Part shown: positions 25,756 to 35,576 of the stretch, one piece after another | Position numbering within the stretch: position 1 is the first letter of the stretch | Layout of the letters: the number at the start of each line of letters is the position of its first letter | NCBI RefSeq assembly: GCF_900198365.1 | Contig: NZ_FZMS01000009.1 | Span: forward strand, 62,001-126,000 | Reading direction: 5' to 3' | DNA from: Helicobacter bilis | GTDB lineage: Bacteria > Campylobacterota > Campylobacteria > Campylobacterales > Helicobacteraceae | DNA: 64,000 nt | Made by a program: the position numbers and the translations under genes | The notes under the pieces: generated by a model | Told to the model about the DNA's origin: nothing | Seen by the model: the letters and a program-made list of their open reading frames with translations, nothing else | The model's database searches: none

Positions 25756-27735
25756 ATGGCTATGGCAAAAGATTCCATGAAGAATAAGGAAAGCACAGAA
25801 ACTAAGGACAAAGGCACAAAAGAGATTCTAAAAAAAGAAAAAGTAGCACCAGATGAGTTAAGTAGGGATAAAAAAGACTTAAAATCCCCAAAAGATAAAA
25901 AGCAAGATTCTAAGCCTAAAGATTCTAAAATCAGTGATAAAAAGACAAAAATTGTTGAAAAAAAGGCTTTACCAAAAACACTTGATTTTGATTTAAACGC
26001 ACTTTTTAAAGATGAAGAATCTTTAGAATCTTTCGCAAAAGAGCTTGATAAAAAATTGCAAACTTTCAATGATAGCTATGCAGGGAAGCTATCTACACTC
26101 AAAGCTGAAGAGTTTTCTAAAGCATTGCAAACTTATGATTCATTTAGTGAAGGCTTAGGCTCTATTATGACCTATGTCTTTTTAAAATTTGCCATAGATA
26201 GTAAGAAATACGGGGCATTATATGCTGATTATGAAATGAAATGCAATGCTATGTATGCAAAGGTTATGTTTTTTGAGCTTGAGTTTGCTGACTTAGATTC
26301 TACTAAAATGAATGAATTTATAAAAGCAAATGAAAAATACGCCTTTTTCTTACAAACTATTGAAGCAAATAAGAAATATAAACTCAGCTTAAAAGAAGAG
26401 CAAATATTGCTGAATGTATCGCCTGTTGGCGTTGATGCTTTCAAAAGATTATTTGATGAGAGTTTTGCAAATATGCGTTTTAAAGGCGTAATGAATGATG
26501 AAGAGATAGGCGAAGAAGAGATACTAGGATTCTTACATGTAAGGAATAGAAAGCTAAGAAAACTCGCACAAAAAAACTTTACAAAAGGTTTGCGTAAAAA
26601 CTCTCATTTATTAACCTACATTTTAAATATGGTGCGTAAAGATGTCGCTATAACACAGAATCTAAGGGGCTATGAAAAGCCAGAATCTTTCCGTCATATT
26701 AGCAATCAAACGACACAAGAAAGCGTTGATAGCATGATTGATTGTGTCAATGCGAATATGAATCTCGTGCATGGATACTATCGCGTAAAAGCACAACTTT
26801 TAGGACATAAACTTAAAGATTACGATCGCTATGCACCATTAGGACTTACTAAGGAAAACTCTAAAAAAGCGGAAGTCGAGTTTCAAGACGCCTTGTATGA
26901 TACATTAGAATCTTTTTATAAATTTAGCCCAAGATTCTATGAGATTGCAAAAGAAGCTATCTTTAATGGCTGGATAGATTCTCACCCAAAACCCGCAAAA
27001 AGAGGCGGGGCATTTAGTCATGGAAGTGTGCCAAGTGCTCACCCCTATGTTATGCTAAACTTCACAGGCAATAGACGCGATGCTTTTACAATCGCACATG
27101 AATTAGGACATGCAATCCATCAGGAACTAAGCAAGATTCAAGGCACACTAAACCACGACACACCGCTTACAACCGCAGAGACTGCTTCAGTATTTGCTGA
27201 AATGCTTTTATTTGATAGCATGAAAAAGACCTTAAAAGGCAGAGAATTGCTTGATATATATGCAGGTAAAATTGAAGATATTTTTTCAACTCTATTTAGA
27301 CAGATTGTAATGACAAACTTTGAGAGGGCAATCCATGAAAGAGAGGGAGAGCTAAAAAGTGAAGATTTTGATAGAATCTGGCTTGATGAAAATAAAAAAA
27401 TGTTTGGCGATAGCGTGCATTTGACAAAAAAATATGCAAAATGGTGGAGCTATATCCCGCATTTTATCCATTCGCCATTTTATTGTTATGCTTATTCTTA
27501 TGGACAGCTTTTGGTTTTAGCACTTTTTGGACTTTATAAAAGAAGTGAAGATAAAGAAAAATTTATACAAACTTACATAGATTTCTTAAGTGCTGGTGGT
27601 AGTAAAAGCCCAAGAGATTTAATCCTTACCTTTGGATTTGATGTCAATGAAAGTGCATTTTGGGAAATCGGTATGAATGAAGTAAAGAATCTTTTGAGTG
27701 AATTTGAAGATTTACTCAATAGCACGAGACTATAA
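25756..27735 (+). CDS. pepF: Oligoendopeptidase F (M3 family metallopeptidase)
   Basis: 659 residues. The zinc site is IAHELGHAIHQE (residue about 448) with the downstream Glu in TAETASVFAEMLLFD. A cytoplasmic peptidase of 7-17-residue peptides. Its N-terminus carries an unusual extension of about 75 Lys/Asp/Ser residues (DSKPKDSKISDKKTKIVEKK), absent from typical PepF of about 600 residues, which starts near LPKTLDFDLNALF. The extension is made largely of GATTCTAAA-type codons. GTATGGCT start: two nearby ATGs (25756, 25762). Confidence 0.9.
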   Translation: MAMAKDSMKNKESTETKDKGTKEILKKEKVAPDELSRDKKDLKSPKDKKQDSKPKDSKISDKKTKIVEKKALPKTLDFDLNALFKDEESLESFAKELDKKLQTFNDSYAGKLSTLKAEEFSKALQTYDSFSEGLGSIMTYVFLKFAIDSKKYGALYADYEMKCNAMYAKVMFFELEFADLDSTKMNEFIKANEKYAFFLQTIEANKKYKLSLKEEQILLNVSPVGVDAFKRLFDESFANMRFKGVMNDEEIGEEEILGFLHVRNRKLRKLAQKNFTKGLRKNSHLLTYILNMVRKDVAITQNLRGYEKPESFRHISNQTTQESVDSMIDCVNANMNLVHGYYRVKAQLLGHKLKDYDRYAPLGLTKENSKKAEVEFQDALYDTLESFYKFSPRFYEIAKEAIFNGWIDSHPKPAKRGGAFSHGSVPSAHPYVMLNFTGNRRDAFTIAHELGHAIHQELSKIQGTLNHDTPLTTAETASVFAEMLLFDSMKKTLKGRELLDIYAGKIEDIFSTLFRQIVMTNFERAIHEREGELKSEDFDRIWLDENKKMFGDSVHLTKKYAKWWSYIPHFIHSPFYCYAYSYGQLLVLALFGLYKRSEDKEKFIQTYIDFLSAGGSKSPRDLILTFGFDVNESAFWEIGMNEVKNLLSEFEDLLNSTRL

Positions 27736-27751
27736 CATATAAGGGAGTATT

Positions 27752-28375
27752 ATGCTTGTTGTTTTTGATTTTGATTCAACGCTTATGGATGGCGAGAGTA
27801 TTGACATTTTTGCAAAGCGATATAAGGTAGAATCTGCTGTTGCCTATATCACTAGAGAAGCTATGGAGGGCAGACTTGACTTTTTTGAAAGTCTGTTAAA
27901 GCGAGTGGCGCTTTTAGAGAATATGCCTTTAAGTCTAGTCCAAGAGAGTGTAGAAAACGATTTTCATCTCATGCAAGGGGCTATTGAATGCGTAAAAGAG
28001 CTAAGAAAAAGGGGGCATATTGTTGTTTGCTTTAGTGGTGGATTTCGCATTGTTACAGAATATTTCAAACCGATTTTAGGACTAAATGCTACTTTTAGCA
28101 ATATCTTGCACCATAAAGATTCTAAACTTACAGGAAGAGTTGGCGGGGATATGATGTTTGCAGATTCTAAGGGTAATATGTTGCAGAACTTGCAAGGTGT
28201 TTTGGGCTTAACTTCTAAAGATTGTGCGGTCATTGGTGATGGTGCAAATGATTTATCCATGTTTGCTTATGCTGATACAAAGATCGCATTCTGTGCGAAA
28301 GATATATTAAAAAAGAGTGCTACACATTGCATTGATACAAAAGACTTAAGAGAAGTGCTAGAGATTATAGACTAG
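27752..28375 (+). CDS. serB: Phosphoserine phosphatase SerB
   Basis: 207 residues, HAD superfamily: VVFDFDSTLMDGESI (DxDST nucleophile), CFSGGFRIV (Ser motif II), the Lys motif and VIGDGANDLSMF (motif III). It dephosphorylates phosphoserine in the last step of serine synthesis. GGGAGTATT precedes the ATG; the gene lies 17 bases after pepF and is probably co-transcribed. Confidence 0.92.
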   Translation: MLVVFDFDSTLMDGESIDIFAKRYKVESAVAYITREAMEGRLDFFESLLKRVALLENMPLSLVQESVENDFHLMQGAIECVKELRKRGHIVVCFSGGFRIVTEYFKPILGLNATFSNILHHKDSKLTGRVGGDMMFADSKGNMLQNLQGVLGLTSKDCAVIGDGANDLSMFAYADTKIAFCAKDILKKSATHCIDTKDLREVLEIID

Positions 28376-28923
28376 ATGATTCTACTTTGCAATCTAGTTA
28401 TTCTCGATCTTTACATAATTGTAGTTTTTAGAATCTTACAAAAAACCATAAGAAGCATAACACCTAGTGAAGTTATTCACGCATTTAAAAGACATGGATA
28501 AAACTCACCTCCTATGGTAAAGAATGGCAACCAAAAAGGCGATTATACTTGCTTTTATTTTCGTTTGCTTTCTTTTTCTTTTTCTTCTTTTAAGATTTTG
28601 TATTGTTTATAAAAGAAGTGTAAAAATTACCTATCATAGCAAGAGCATTAATCCACACTATTATTTGATTCCATGTATATTCCATAATTTCCATTTCTTT
28701 TTGCCTATCCTTTAAGCTGTTTTTTTAGATTACTTATAGCATTATTTATCACTATTTACGCTAAAACACTTCACTATAATTTAAAATACTATTCACAAAA
28801 CAAAAGACTATAAAAGATGATTTAAAGATATATTAGCTATACTTATGCTTTTATTAAAATATAAACATGGCTAAACATATAGATAGCAAGATTCTATAAA
28901 TAACACTACAAGCAGGAGAATGT
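28376..28923. other. Intergenic region with two doubtful small ORFs
   Basis: Between serB and the restriction island. On the minus strand a perfect AGGAGGTG (28513-28506) lies 10 bases before an ATG that opens a 19-residue frame (28495-28436, MSFKCVNNFTRCYASYGFL). On the plus strand 28524-28715 could encode a hydrophobic peptide starting MATKKAIILAFIFVCF, without a good ribosome site. Neither is secure. The rest is AT-rich with no recognised feature. Confidence 0.35.
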
Positions 28924-31020
28924 ATGAAAAATGAATTATTGCAAGATTTAGAAAATCGCTTTGAAACTTTAAATCATATTAGAAATTTAGCACAAAGCTA
29001 TGATGAAAAATTGTTTTGTTATCTTTTAGACCAAAGCACATACAAAGATGAGTTTAAGAATAGATTCTTTATTATGCGAAATAACACTTATATTTTTAAG
29101 CTTAATGACTTTTTAACCTTTTTAGACCTTAGAAATTTAAGCGGTAGCTTCACAAGTTATACAAATAAAATAGGACTAGGATTTAAAACAAAAAGCTTTT
29201 TAAAAACAAACAATGAAGTCGTGCTAAATTTTGCTTACAAAGATGGCGTTCTAAAAGGCGGACAAAGTAAAGATGAGAAGCAAAAGACTAAAGAGATATT
29301 TTTCAATGAGATTTTAGCAAAAGATGAAATAGATGTGCTATTTGCAAGAAAAGCTTTACAAAACTTTGAACTCATAGGGCATTCAGCTTGTGGCGACTTT
29401 TCGGGGAATGCGGCGGACGCTTCATTGCGGCGTATGTCTAATACGCCTCATTCGCTTACCTTGCATAACCCCAAAAATTCACTCACAATCTTAGAATGCC
29501 AAGATTCTAAGCAAGATTCTAGCACGCAAAACGAGAGAGACAACGATAAGCTTAAAAATAGCTTAAAAGCAGGGGCTAATCTCTTAATCAAAGGCAATAA
29601 CCTTTTAGCCTTGCACTCTTTAAAAAAGAAGTTTGCAAATAAAATAAAACTTATTTATATTGACCCGCCGTATAATACAGGCAATGATAGCTTTAATTAT
29701 AATGACAACTTTAACCACTCTACTTGGCTTACCTTTATGAAAAATCGCCTTGAGATTGCAAGGGAATTTTTAAGAGATGATGGCGTGATATTTATACAAT
29801 GTGATGACAACGAACAGGCATATTTAAAAGTGCTAATGGATGAGATTTTTGGGAGAGATAATTTTGTAGGGTGTTGCCCTGTTATCGTAAATCGTGGCGG
29901 TAGGGATTATGGGGGAATAGCAAAAACACACGATTATCTTTTAATCTATGGAAAAACATTATTGACAGAGCTTTATCAAATTGAAGATAAAGACAAAAAG
30001 TTTCAATTTAGCGATGAAAATGGTGGATTTAATTTAATGGAATTGAGAAACAGAAATATACGATTTAATAAGGAAAATCGCCCTAACTTGTATTATCCAT
30101 TCTATATAAATCCAAATAATGCCGATGAAAATGAATTACTTGAAATTTCACTAGAATCAAAAAATAATTTTATAGAGTTGTATCCTCTTAAATCGCAAGA
30201 TATTGATACCGTGTGGCGTTGGGGAAAAGAAAAAGCAGAAAAATTTTTAAATACCCAAATAAAAGGCAAGAGAAAACAAGATGGCGGATTTATGATAGTT
30301 CAAAAAAATAGGTTATCTCTAAAAAGGCAAAGAAGTATTTGGGATAATAGGGAATTTGTAAATGAAAGGGGAACAGAACACATTAAGCAAATGTTGGGTA
30401 GAGATTCTTTTTCATATCCAAAAAGCGAATTTTTACTTCAAAGAATTATAGAAATATCTACAAATGAAAACGATTTAGTAATGGACTTTTTCGCAGGAAG
30501 TGGAACGACTCTAGCAGTAGCTATGAAAATGAAAAGGCAATTTATAGGGATTGAACAAATGGAGTATATAGAATCTATCACAAAAGAGCGACTTAAAAAA
30601 GTGATAAATGGGGAGCAAGGGGGGATTAGCAAAGCGGTAGATTGGCAAGGAGGCGGAAGCTTTATCTATGCAGAGCTTATGCCTTTAAATGCAATATATA
30701 AAGAGAGAATAAAAAATATAAATGATGAAAAAATGCTAGATTCTATTTACAAAGATTTAGAATCTAAAGCTTTTTTGGATTATCGTATAGATTTAGATAG
30801 TATTTTAAAAGATAAAGAGTTTAAAGAATTAGATTTAAAAAATAAAAAAGAAGTTTTACTAAACATTTTAGATTCTAATATGGACTATGTGCTGTATGGG
30901 GATATAGAAGATGAGGATTATGCAATAAGCGATGAAACAATAGAGCTAAATAGAATCTTTTATGGGGATTGCCACGATTTTGCTAACGCAAAATCTCGCA
31001 ATGACAAAAAAGGAAAATAA
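28924..31020 (+). CDS. mod: Type III restriction-modification system, Mod DNA methyltransferase
   Basis: 698 residues. Motif IV LIYIDPPYNTGND and motif I VMDFFAGSGTTLAVAM in the beta-class order, with a variable central region (about 300-500) that recognises DNA. It methylates adenine and directs Res. GGAGAATGT precedes the ATG. The stop overlaps the res start (TAATG). A GC-rich stretch (29385-29475) adds an in-frame insertion (SGNAADASLRRMSNTPHSLT) ahead of the catalytic domain. No repeat tract for phase variation was seen. Confidence 0.92.
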   Translation: MKNELLQDLENRFETLNHIRNLAQSYDEKLFCYLLDQSTYKDEFKNRFFIMRNNTYIFKLNDFLTFLDLRNLSGSFTSYTNKIGLGFKTKSFLKTNNEVVLNFAYKDGVLKGGQSKDEKQKTKEIFFNEILAKDEIDVLFARKALQNFELIGHSACGDFSGNAADASLRRMSNTPHSLTLHNPKNSLTILECQDSKQDSSTQNERDNDKLKNSLKAGANLLIKGNNLLALHSLKKKFANKIKLIYIDPPYNTGNDSFNYNDNFNHSTWLTFMKNRLEIAREFLRDDGVIFIQCDDNEQAYLKVLMDEIFGRDNFVGCCPVIVNRGGRDYGGIAKTHDYLLIYGKTLLTELYQIEDKDKKFQFSDENGGFNLMELRNRNIRFNKENRPNLYYPFYINPNNADENELLEISLESKNNFIELYPLKSQDIDTVWRWGKEKAEKFLNTQIKGKRKQDGGFMIVQKNRLSLKRQRSIWDNREFVNERGTEHIKQMLGRDSFSYPKSEFLLQRIIEISTNENDLVMDFFAGSGTTLAVAMKMKRQFIGIEQMEYIESITKERLKKVINGEQGGISKAVDWQGGGSFIYAELMPLNAIYKERIKNINDEKMLDSIYKDLESKAFLDYRIDLDSILKDKEFKELDLKNKKEVLLNILDSNMDYVLYGDIEDEDYAISDETIELNRIFYGDCHDFANAKSRNDKKGK
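29385..29475 (+). repeat. GC-rich palindromic insertion inside mod
   Basis: Much richer in G+C than the gene around it. Contains a perfect stem GGCGTAT-GTCTA-ATACGCC (29429-29447) and imperfect outer arms GGGAATGCGG / CCTCATTCGC (29404-29413 / 29446-29455). It remains in frame with mod. Looks like a mobile palindromic element tolerated within a linker. Confidence 0.6.
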
Positions 31021-33560
31021 TGTTTAATAAAAAGTTATATGAGACCTTACTAGAAGAGTTTGGAAAAAGAGGGTTGGAAGATATAGAGATACCTTTTTAT
31101 ATCAAAGAAAATTTATCCAAAGAGTTAAGAATCTACCAAGAAAAAGCACTGAAATATTATTATGCTAACATAGATTCTATAAAACAAAATCATTTAATGT
31201 TTAATATGGCAACAGGCAGTGGGAAAACGCTGATAATGGCGGCTTTAATACTTGACTGCTATAAAAGGGGATATAGAGATTTTATTTTCTTTGTAAATAC
31301 TAATTCTATATTGGAAAAAACTAAGGCGAATTTTGCTGATAAATATTCAAGTAAATACCTTTTTAAAGAGAGTATCAATATAGATTCTGAAAATGTAGAG
31401 ATTAATATTATTAATAATCTAAGTGAAAGTAAAGATGAATGTATCAATATACATTTTACGACTATACAGGCTCTATACTCTTTGTTTAAAAATGAAAAGG
31501 AAAATTCTTTAAGCTTTAGTGATTTAGTGGATAAAAAGATTGTGTTATTAGCTGATGAAGCACATCATTTAAATAGTGATACTAAAAGTAAAAGTGAAAA
31601 GGAAAATAAAGAGGGTTGGGAGACAATCATAACAAAGGCTTATGAAAGCAATAAAGAAAATTTATTATTTGAATTTAGTGCTACGATACCACAAGAGGCT
31701 AATGTTTTAGAAAAATATACAAATAAAATAATTTATGAATATGCTTTAAAAGAGTTTTGCAAAGACGGCTATTCTAAACGGATATTTCTAACAAAATATA
31801 ACAATGAAACTTTAGAGTATAGAATCTTAGGAAGTATGCTAACAAGCCTTTATAGAGAGCTACTCGCACAAAAGCATAATATAATACTAAAACCTGTAAT
31901 AATGTATAAAAGTGAATCTATAAATGAATCAAAGCAAAATGAAAAGTTTTTTATAAATTTTTTAGAAAATTTAGAAACTTCTCAAATAAGTAGCTTTTAT
32001 GAAAGTATTAACAAAGAGAGTGAGCTTTTACATAAAAGCTTAGAATTTTTTAAAAGAGAATATGGCTTGTCGTATGCAAATAGCATTATCAACTTTTTAA
32101 AGAATAATTTTAAATCATTGTATATATTAAATACAAATGATGAAAAAGAGCTTGAAAAAAATCAAGTATTATTAAATACTTTGGAGGATACAAGCAATGA
32201 AATAAGAGTGATTTTTTCAGTAGATAAACTCAATGAGGGTTGGGATGTGCTAAACCTTTTTGATATAGTTAGACTTGGGGGTAGTAAAGTTAGCAAAGCT
32301 ATTACGACTAAGGAAGTGCAACTCATAGGAAGAGGTGCTAGATATTATCCCTTTAAAGACCACTCATTTGAGCTTGATAGTGATTCTATTTATGTAAGAA
32401 AATATGATAACGACTTAGATAATGAGCTAAACGCATTAGAGAGACTAAGTTATCATACCATTAATGATGTTGCATTTATTGAAAATCTTAATGAAAGTAT
32501 GAATAAGCAAGGCTTGCTATTTGAAGAAGAAAAAAAGCGTGTAGATTTAATTGTCAATGAAAAGATAAAGCCTATTATTAATAATAACAAAATTTATTAT
32601 GCCAATAATAAAAGGATTAGAAGAGGGGATTTAACACTTCCTTTTACACCATTTGAAATAAAGCAGAAAATAAAAGGACTACAAATTCCACTTTTTTCAA
32701 ACTCCATAAAAGAAAGTGAAGAGAAATTTGAGATTGTGAAAGAAGAATATGATTTACAAAACTCTTCAACACTTGAATTTATAGATACTAAATATTTTCT
32801 TAAAGCAATGAATATGTTAGGGCTTAGTTTTAAAGAAATTAATGAGAATCTTGACTTTAAAAGCAAAAGGGATTTTATAGAAAATTATTTAAAAAAAATA
32901 TATGTATGCTTTTCAAAAAAACAAACATTTAATGTGGAAAATAAACTTGAAATAGCAAAGTATGTTTTGGAAAATTTTAAATCCTTAAAGCAAAGTATCA
33001 AGCAAGAATATGAAGTAAGTGAGTTTCAGTCTCATAAATTTAATATAAGCGATAGAATAATCTTTAAAAATGATGATAATTTTGAAGATTCTCAATTTGC
33101 TTGGCTATATCATAAGACATTTTGTTATGATAGTAAGCTAGAAAGAGAATTTTTGGAATTTATAGAGAGCAGAAAAAATGATATTGATAAGATGTTTTCT
33201 CAATGGTTTATTATAAGAAATGAGGGATTTAAAGAATTTAAAATTTATGATAATCGCGTAAATGAAGTAACTTATGGAATGGGCTTTGAGCCTGATTTTA
33301 TTTTCTTTGGTAAAAGAAAAGATGAAGAGGATAACAAATTTTTAAGCATTCAATGTTTTATGGAAACAAAGGGTGAGCATTTAGCTCCTAAAGATAGTTG
33401 GAAAGAGGATTTTCTAGCAATGCTAAAGGGCAAAAAGATTAACACAGATACAAATCAAATATTGACATTAGAATCTTTACCATTTTTTATAAATAAAGAT
33501 ATAAGCAAAAATCAAACATTTATTGATGAATTTGATGGGTTTTTAAATAAGCAGAAATAA
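31020..33560 (+). CDS. res: Type III restriction enzyme, Res helicase-endonuclease subunit
   Basis: 846 residues. SF2 helicase: MATGSGKTLIMAAL (Walker A, residue about 65), LLADEAHHLNSD (DEAH box), FEFSATIP (motif III), and QLIGRGARYYPF (motif VI). C-terminal nuclease PD-(D/E)xK: GFEPDFIFFGK...CFMETKGEHL. It translocates on DNA and cleaves with Mod when two unmethylated sites face each other. It starts inside the mod stop codon. Appears complete. Confidence 0.93.
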   Translation: MFNKKLYETLLEEFGKRGLEDIEIPFYIKENLSKELRIYQEKALKYYYANIDSIKQNHLMFNMATGSGKTLIMAALILDCYKRGYRDFIFFVNTNSILEKTKANFADKYSSKYLFKESINIDSENVEINIINNLSESKDECINIHFTTIQALYSLFKNEKENSLSFSDLVDKKIVLLADEAHHLNSDTKSKSEKENKEGWETIITKAYESNKENLLFEFSATIPQEANVLEKYTNKIIYEYALKEFCKDGYSKRIFLTKYNNETLEYRILGSMLTSLYRELLAQKHNIILKPVIMYKSESINESKQNEKFFINFLENLETSQISSFYESINKESELLHKSLEFFKREYGLSYANSIINFLKNNFKSLYILNTNDEKELEKNQVLLNTLEDTSNEIRVIFSVDKLNEGWDVLNLFDIVRLGGSKVSKAITTKEVQLIGRGARYYPFKDHSFELDSDSIYVRKYDNDLDNELNALERLSYHTINDVAFIENLNESMNKQGLLFEEEKKRVDLIVNEKIKPIINNNKIYYANNKRIRRGDLTLPFTPFEIKQKIKGLQIPLFSNSIKESEEKFEIVKEEYDLQNSSTLEFIDTKYFLKAMNMLGLSFKEINENLDFKSKRDFIENYLKKIYVCFSKKQTFNVENKLEIAKYVLENFKSLKQSIKQEYEVSEFQSHKFNISDRIIFKNDDNFEDSQFAWLYHKTFCYDSKLEREFLEFIESRKNDIDKMFSQWFIIRNEGFKEFKIYDNRVNEVTYGMGFEPDFIFFGKRKDEEDNKFLSIQCFMETKGEHLAPKDSWKEDFLAMLKGKKINTDTNQILTLESLPFFINKDISKNQTFIDEFDGFLNKQK

Positions 33561-33572
33561 AGATTGCTAATA

Positions 33573-34339
33573 AACGCGATAAAACCTATACATTATGAAC
33601 TCACACGCATTAAACCTGCACAGATTTTAGAGCGTATATATAAAAAATTCCAAAATTGAAACCACAGAAGATAATACACAAAAACCCTTTATCCTAATCA
33701 TTGATGAAATCAATCGTGGAAATATCTCTAAGATTCTAGGAGAGCTTATTACCTTGCTAGAGCCTAGCAAACGAAAGGTGAAAAAGAAGCCCGTGAAGTG
33801 AAGCTGCCCTATAGCCAAGAGCCTTTTAGTGTGCCAAATAATCCCTACATTATCGGCACGATGAATACTGCTTGATAGAAGTATCGCATTGCTTGATACT
33901 GCATTGCGTAGGCGATTTGAGTTTATAGAAATGTTACCAGATTCTAACAAGCTGGAAAAAATCTCTTGTGAAAATGGCGAGATAGATTTACAAAAGCTAT
34001 TAGAAGCGATGAATACCCGCATAGAATTTTTGCTTGATAGAGAGAGAAGCATAGGACACGCATTTTTTTATAGATGTAGAAAATCTTAATGATTTACAAG
34101 CAGTGTTTAAAAATAAGATTCTACCGCTTTTACAAGAATATTTCTATGATGATTATGCCAAGATAAATGCTGTGCTGAATAATAACGGAATGCTAGAATC
34201 TAAAACAATGAGTGATATGAAAATTTCTTTAAGCGATGATTTTGTAGATAGTGAAAAGAAAATATGGACAATCACAGATTCTAGCAAGTGGGATATTGAA
34301 ACTTTTCAAACAATTTATAACAACGCAGAATCTAGCTAA
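33573..34339 (+). pseudogene. mcrB: McrB-type AAA+ restriction motor, 5'-truncated and frameshifted
   Basis: The remaining frames give [20 protein letters not shown] (Walker B), [25 protein letters not shown] and DRSIALLDTALRRRFEFIEM (sensor and Arg finger), all McrB hallmarks. Frameshifts are near 33778, 33869 and 34070, and the N-terminal part with the Walker A loop is missing. In the intact system McrB hexamers power McrC to cut DNA with modified cytosine. The upstream end abuts res. Confidence 0.85.
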
Positions 34340-34348
34340 GGCGAATCT

Positions 34349-35443
34349 GTGCCTACACTTTATATCGCTGAATATCAAAGCTTTGGAGTAGAAGATATAC
34401 AAAAGACTTTAGAATATTGTAAGACAAAAGATTCTAAGCAAAAAGCACAAAAGATTTTTAATGAGCTAAAAGACTTTGCTAGTGATGAAAAGCACAACCA
34501 TTTGTAGAAATTTTTGTGCGTATGTTTTTGAATGAATGTGAAAAACTCATCAAAGCTGGACTAAAAAGCGATTATCTTTGTATGACACAAAATAGGGTAT
34601 TCCTTAAAGGTAAATTAGAGCTTAAAGAACATATCACACAAAATCTTATCCATAAAGAGAGATTTTTCACAAGTAGTGATGAATACACACAAGACATAAC
34701 CCCAAACCGCCTGATACAATCAACACTTCATATTCTATCACGCTTAAGCCTTAGCCCTAGCACACAAACAAAGCTAGATTCTATGCGATTTATCTTTGCT
34801 GATATTAGCTCGAGTGAGAATATAGAATCTGACTTTATAAAATGTAATAATATGGGTAGGGCTAAAGAATATAAAATGATTATATTGTGGTGCAAGGTAT
34901 TTTTAGGACAAAAAGCTTTTAGCCCTTATGTTGGAAGCGATAAGGCGATCGCATTTTTATTCCCGATGGAAAAACTTTTTGAATCTTTTGTGGGATTCTG
35001 GCTTAAAAAATGTGCTAAAGGCTTTGAAGTAAAAACACAAGAGAGTAGAAAATATCTACTACAAGATGAGAATAAAAACAATATATTTTGCTTAAAGCCT
35101 GATATTATAATGCGTAGTAAGGATAGAATTATCACTGTAGATACAAAGTGGAAAATCCCAGATTCTAACTCTAGTGAGAAAAAATATGGAATCTCACAAA
35201 GCGATCTCTATCAAATGTGGGCGTATGCGAGTAAGTATCGCTTAGAATCTAAAAAAGTTAGTGCAGTGCTTATCTATCCACAATGTGAAAGAACAAAAGA
35301 CATAGAAGAGTTATGGAAAAATAAAAAATGCAGAATCCAGTAAAGATTCTATAAAGCTAGATTCTAATCAAAATAAAGATGCTATGCCAGAATCTAGCAT
35401 TTCTATATCCCTTGCCTTTGCTCCATTATGCATGATGGATTAG
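34349..35443 (+). pseudogene. mcrC: McrC-type nuclease subunit, frameshifted twice
   Basis: A GTG frame starts VPTLYIAEYQSFGVEDIQKT and breaks near 34497. The main frame from 34516 (RMFLNECEKLIKAGLKSDYL) carries the PD-(D/E)xK nuclease core LKPDIIMRSKDRIITVDTKW and YQMWAYASKY. A second one-base slip in the A-run near 35330 hides the natural C-terminus (ESSKDSIKLDSNQ...LCMMD), which ends at 35443. Partner of the mcrB remnant. Because the active-site core is undamaged, a shortened product might persist, but without McrB it would be idle. Confidence 0.8.
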
Positions 35444-35548
35444 AAATAATTTTTACAAAATAGACAAACAATCACAAAAAACAAACTTTAAATTCTAAAC
35501 ACAATGCAAACTCATAAAAAATTCAAGCAATAATTACAAAAAATTCGA

Positions 35549-35554
35549 TATAAT
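35549..35554 (+). promoter_or_regulatory. -10 box of the Na/Pi cotransporter gene
   Basis: TATAAT preceded by TTCGA, 23 bases before the first possible ATG (35577) and 47 before the second (35601). Confidence 0.45.
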
Positions 35555-35576
35555 GACAGCTTTATGACTATATGTA

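Noticed and set aside
28524-28715. AapA-like type I toxin (start MATKK)
   Set aside because: Only the MATK start resembles H. pylori AapA; length, composition and leader do not match, and no antisense promoter was found.
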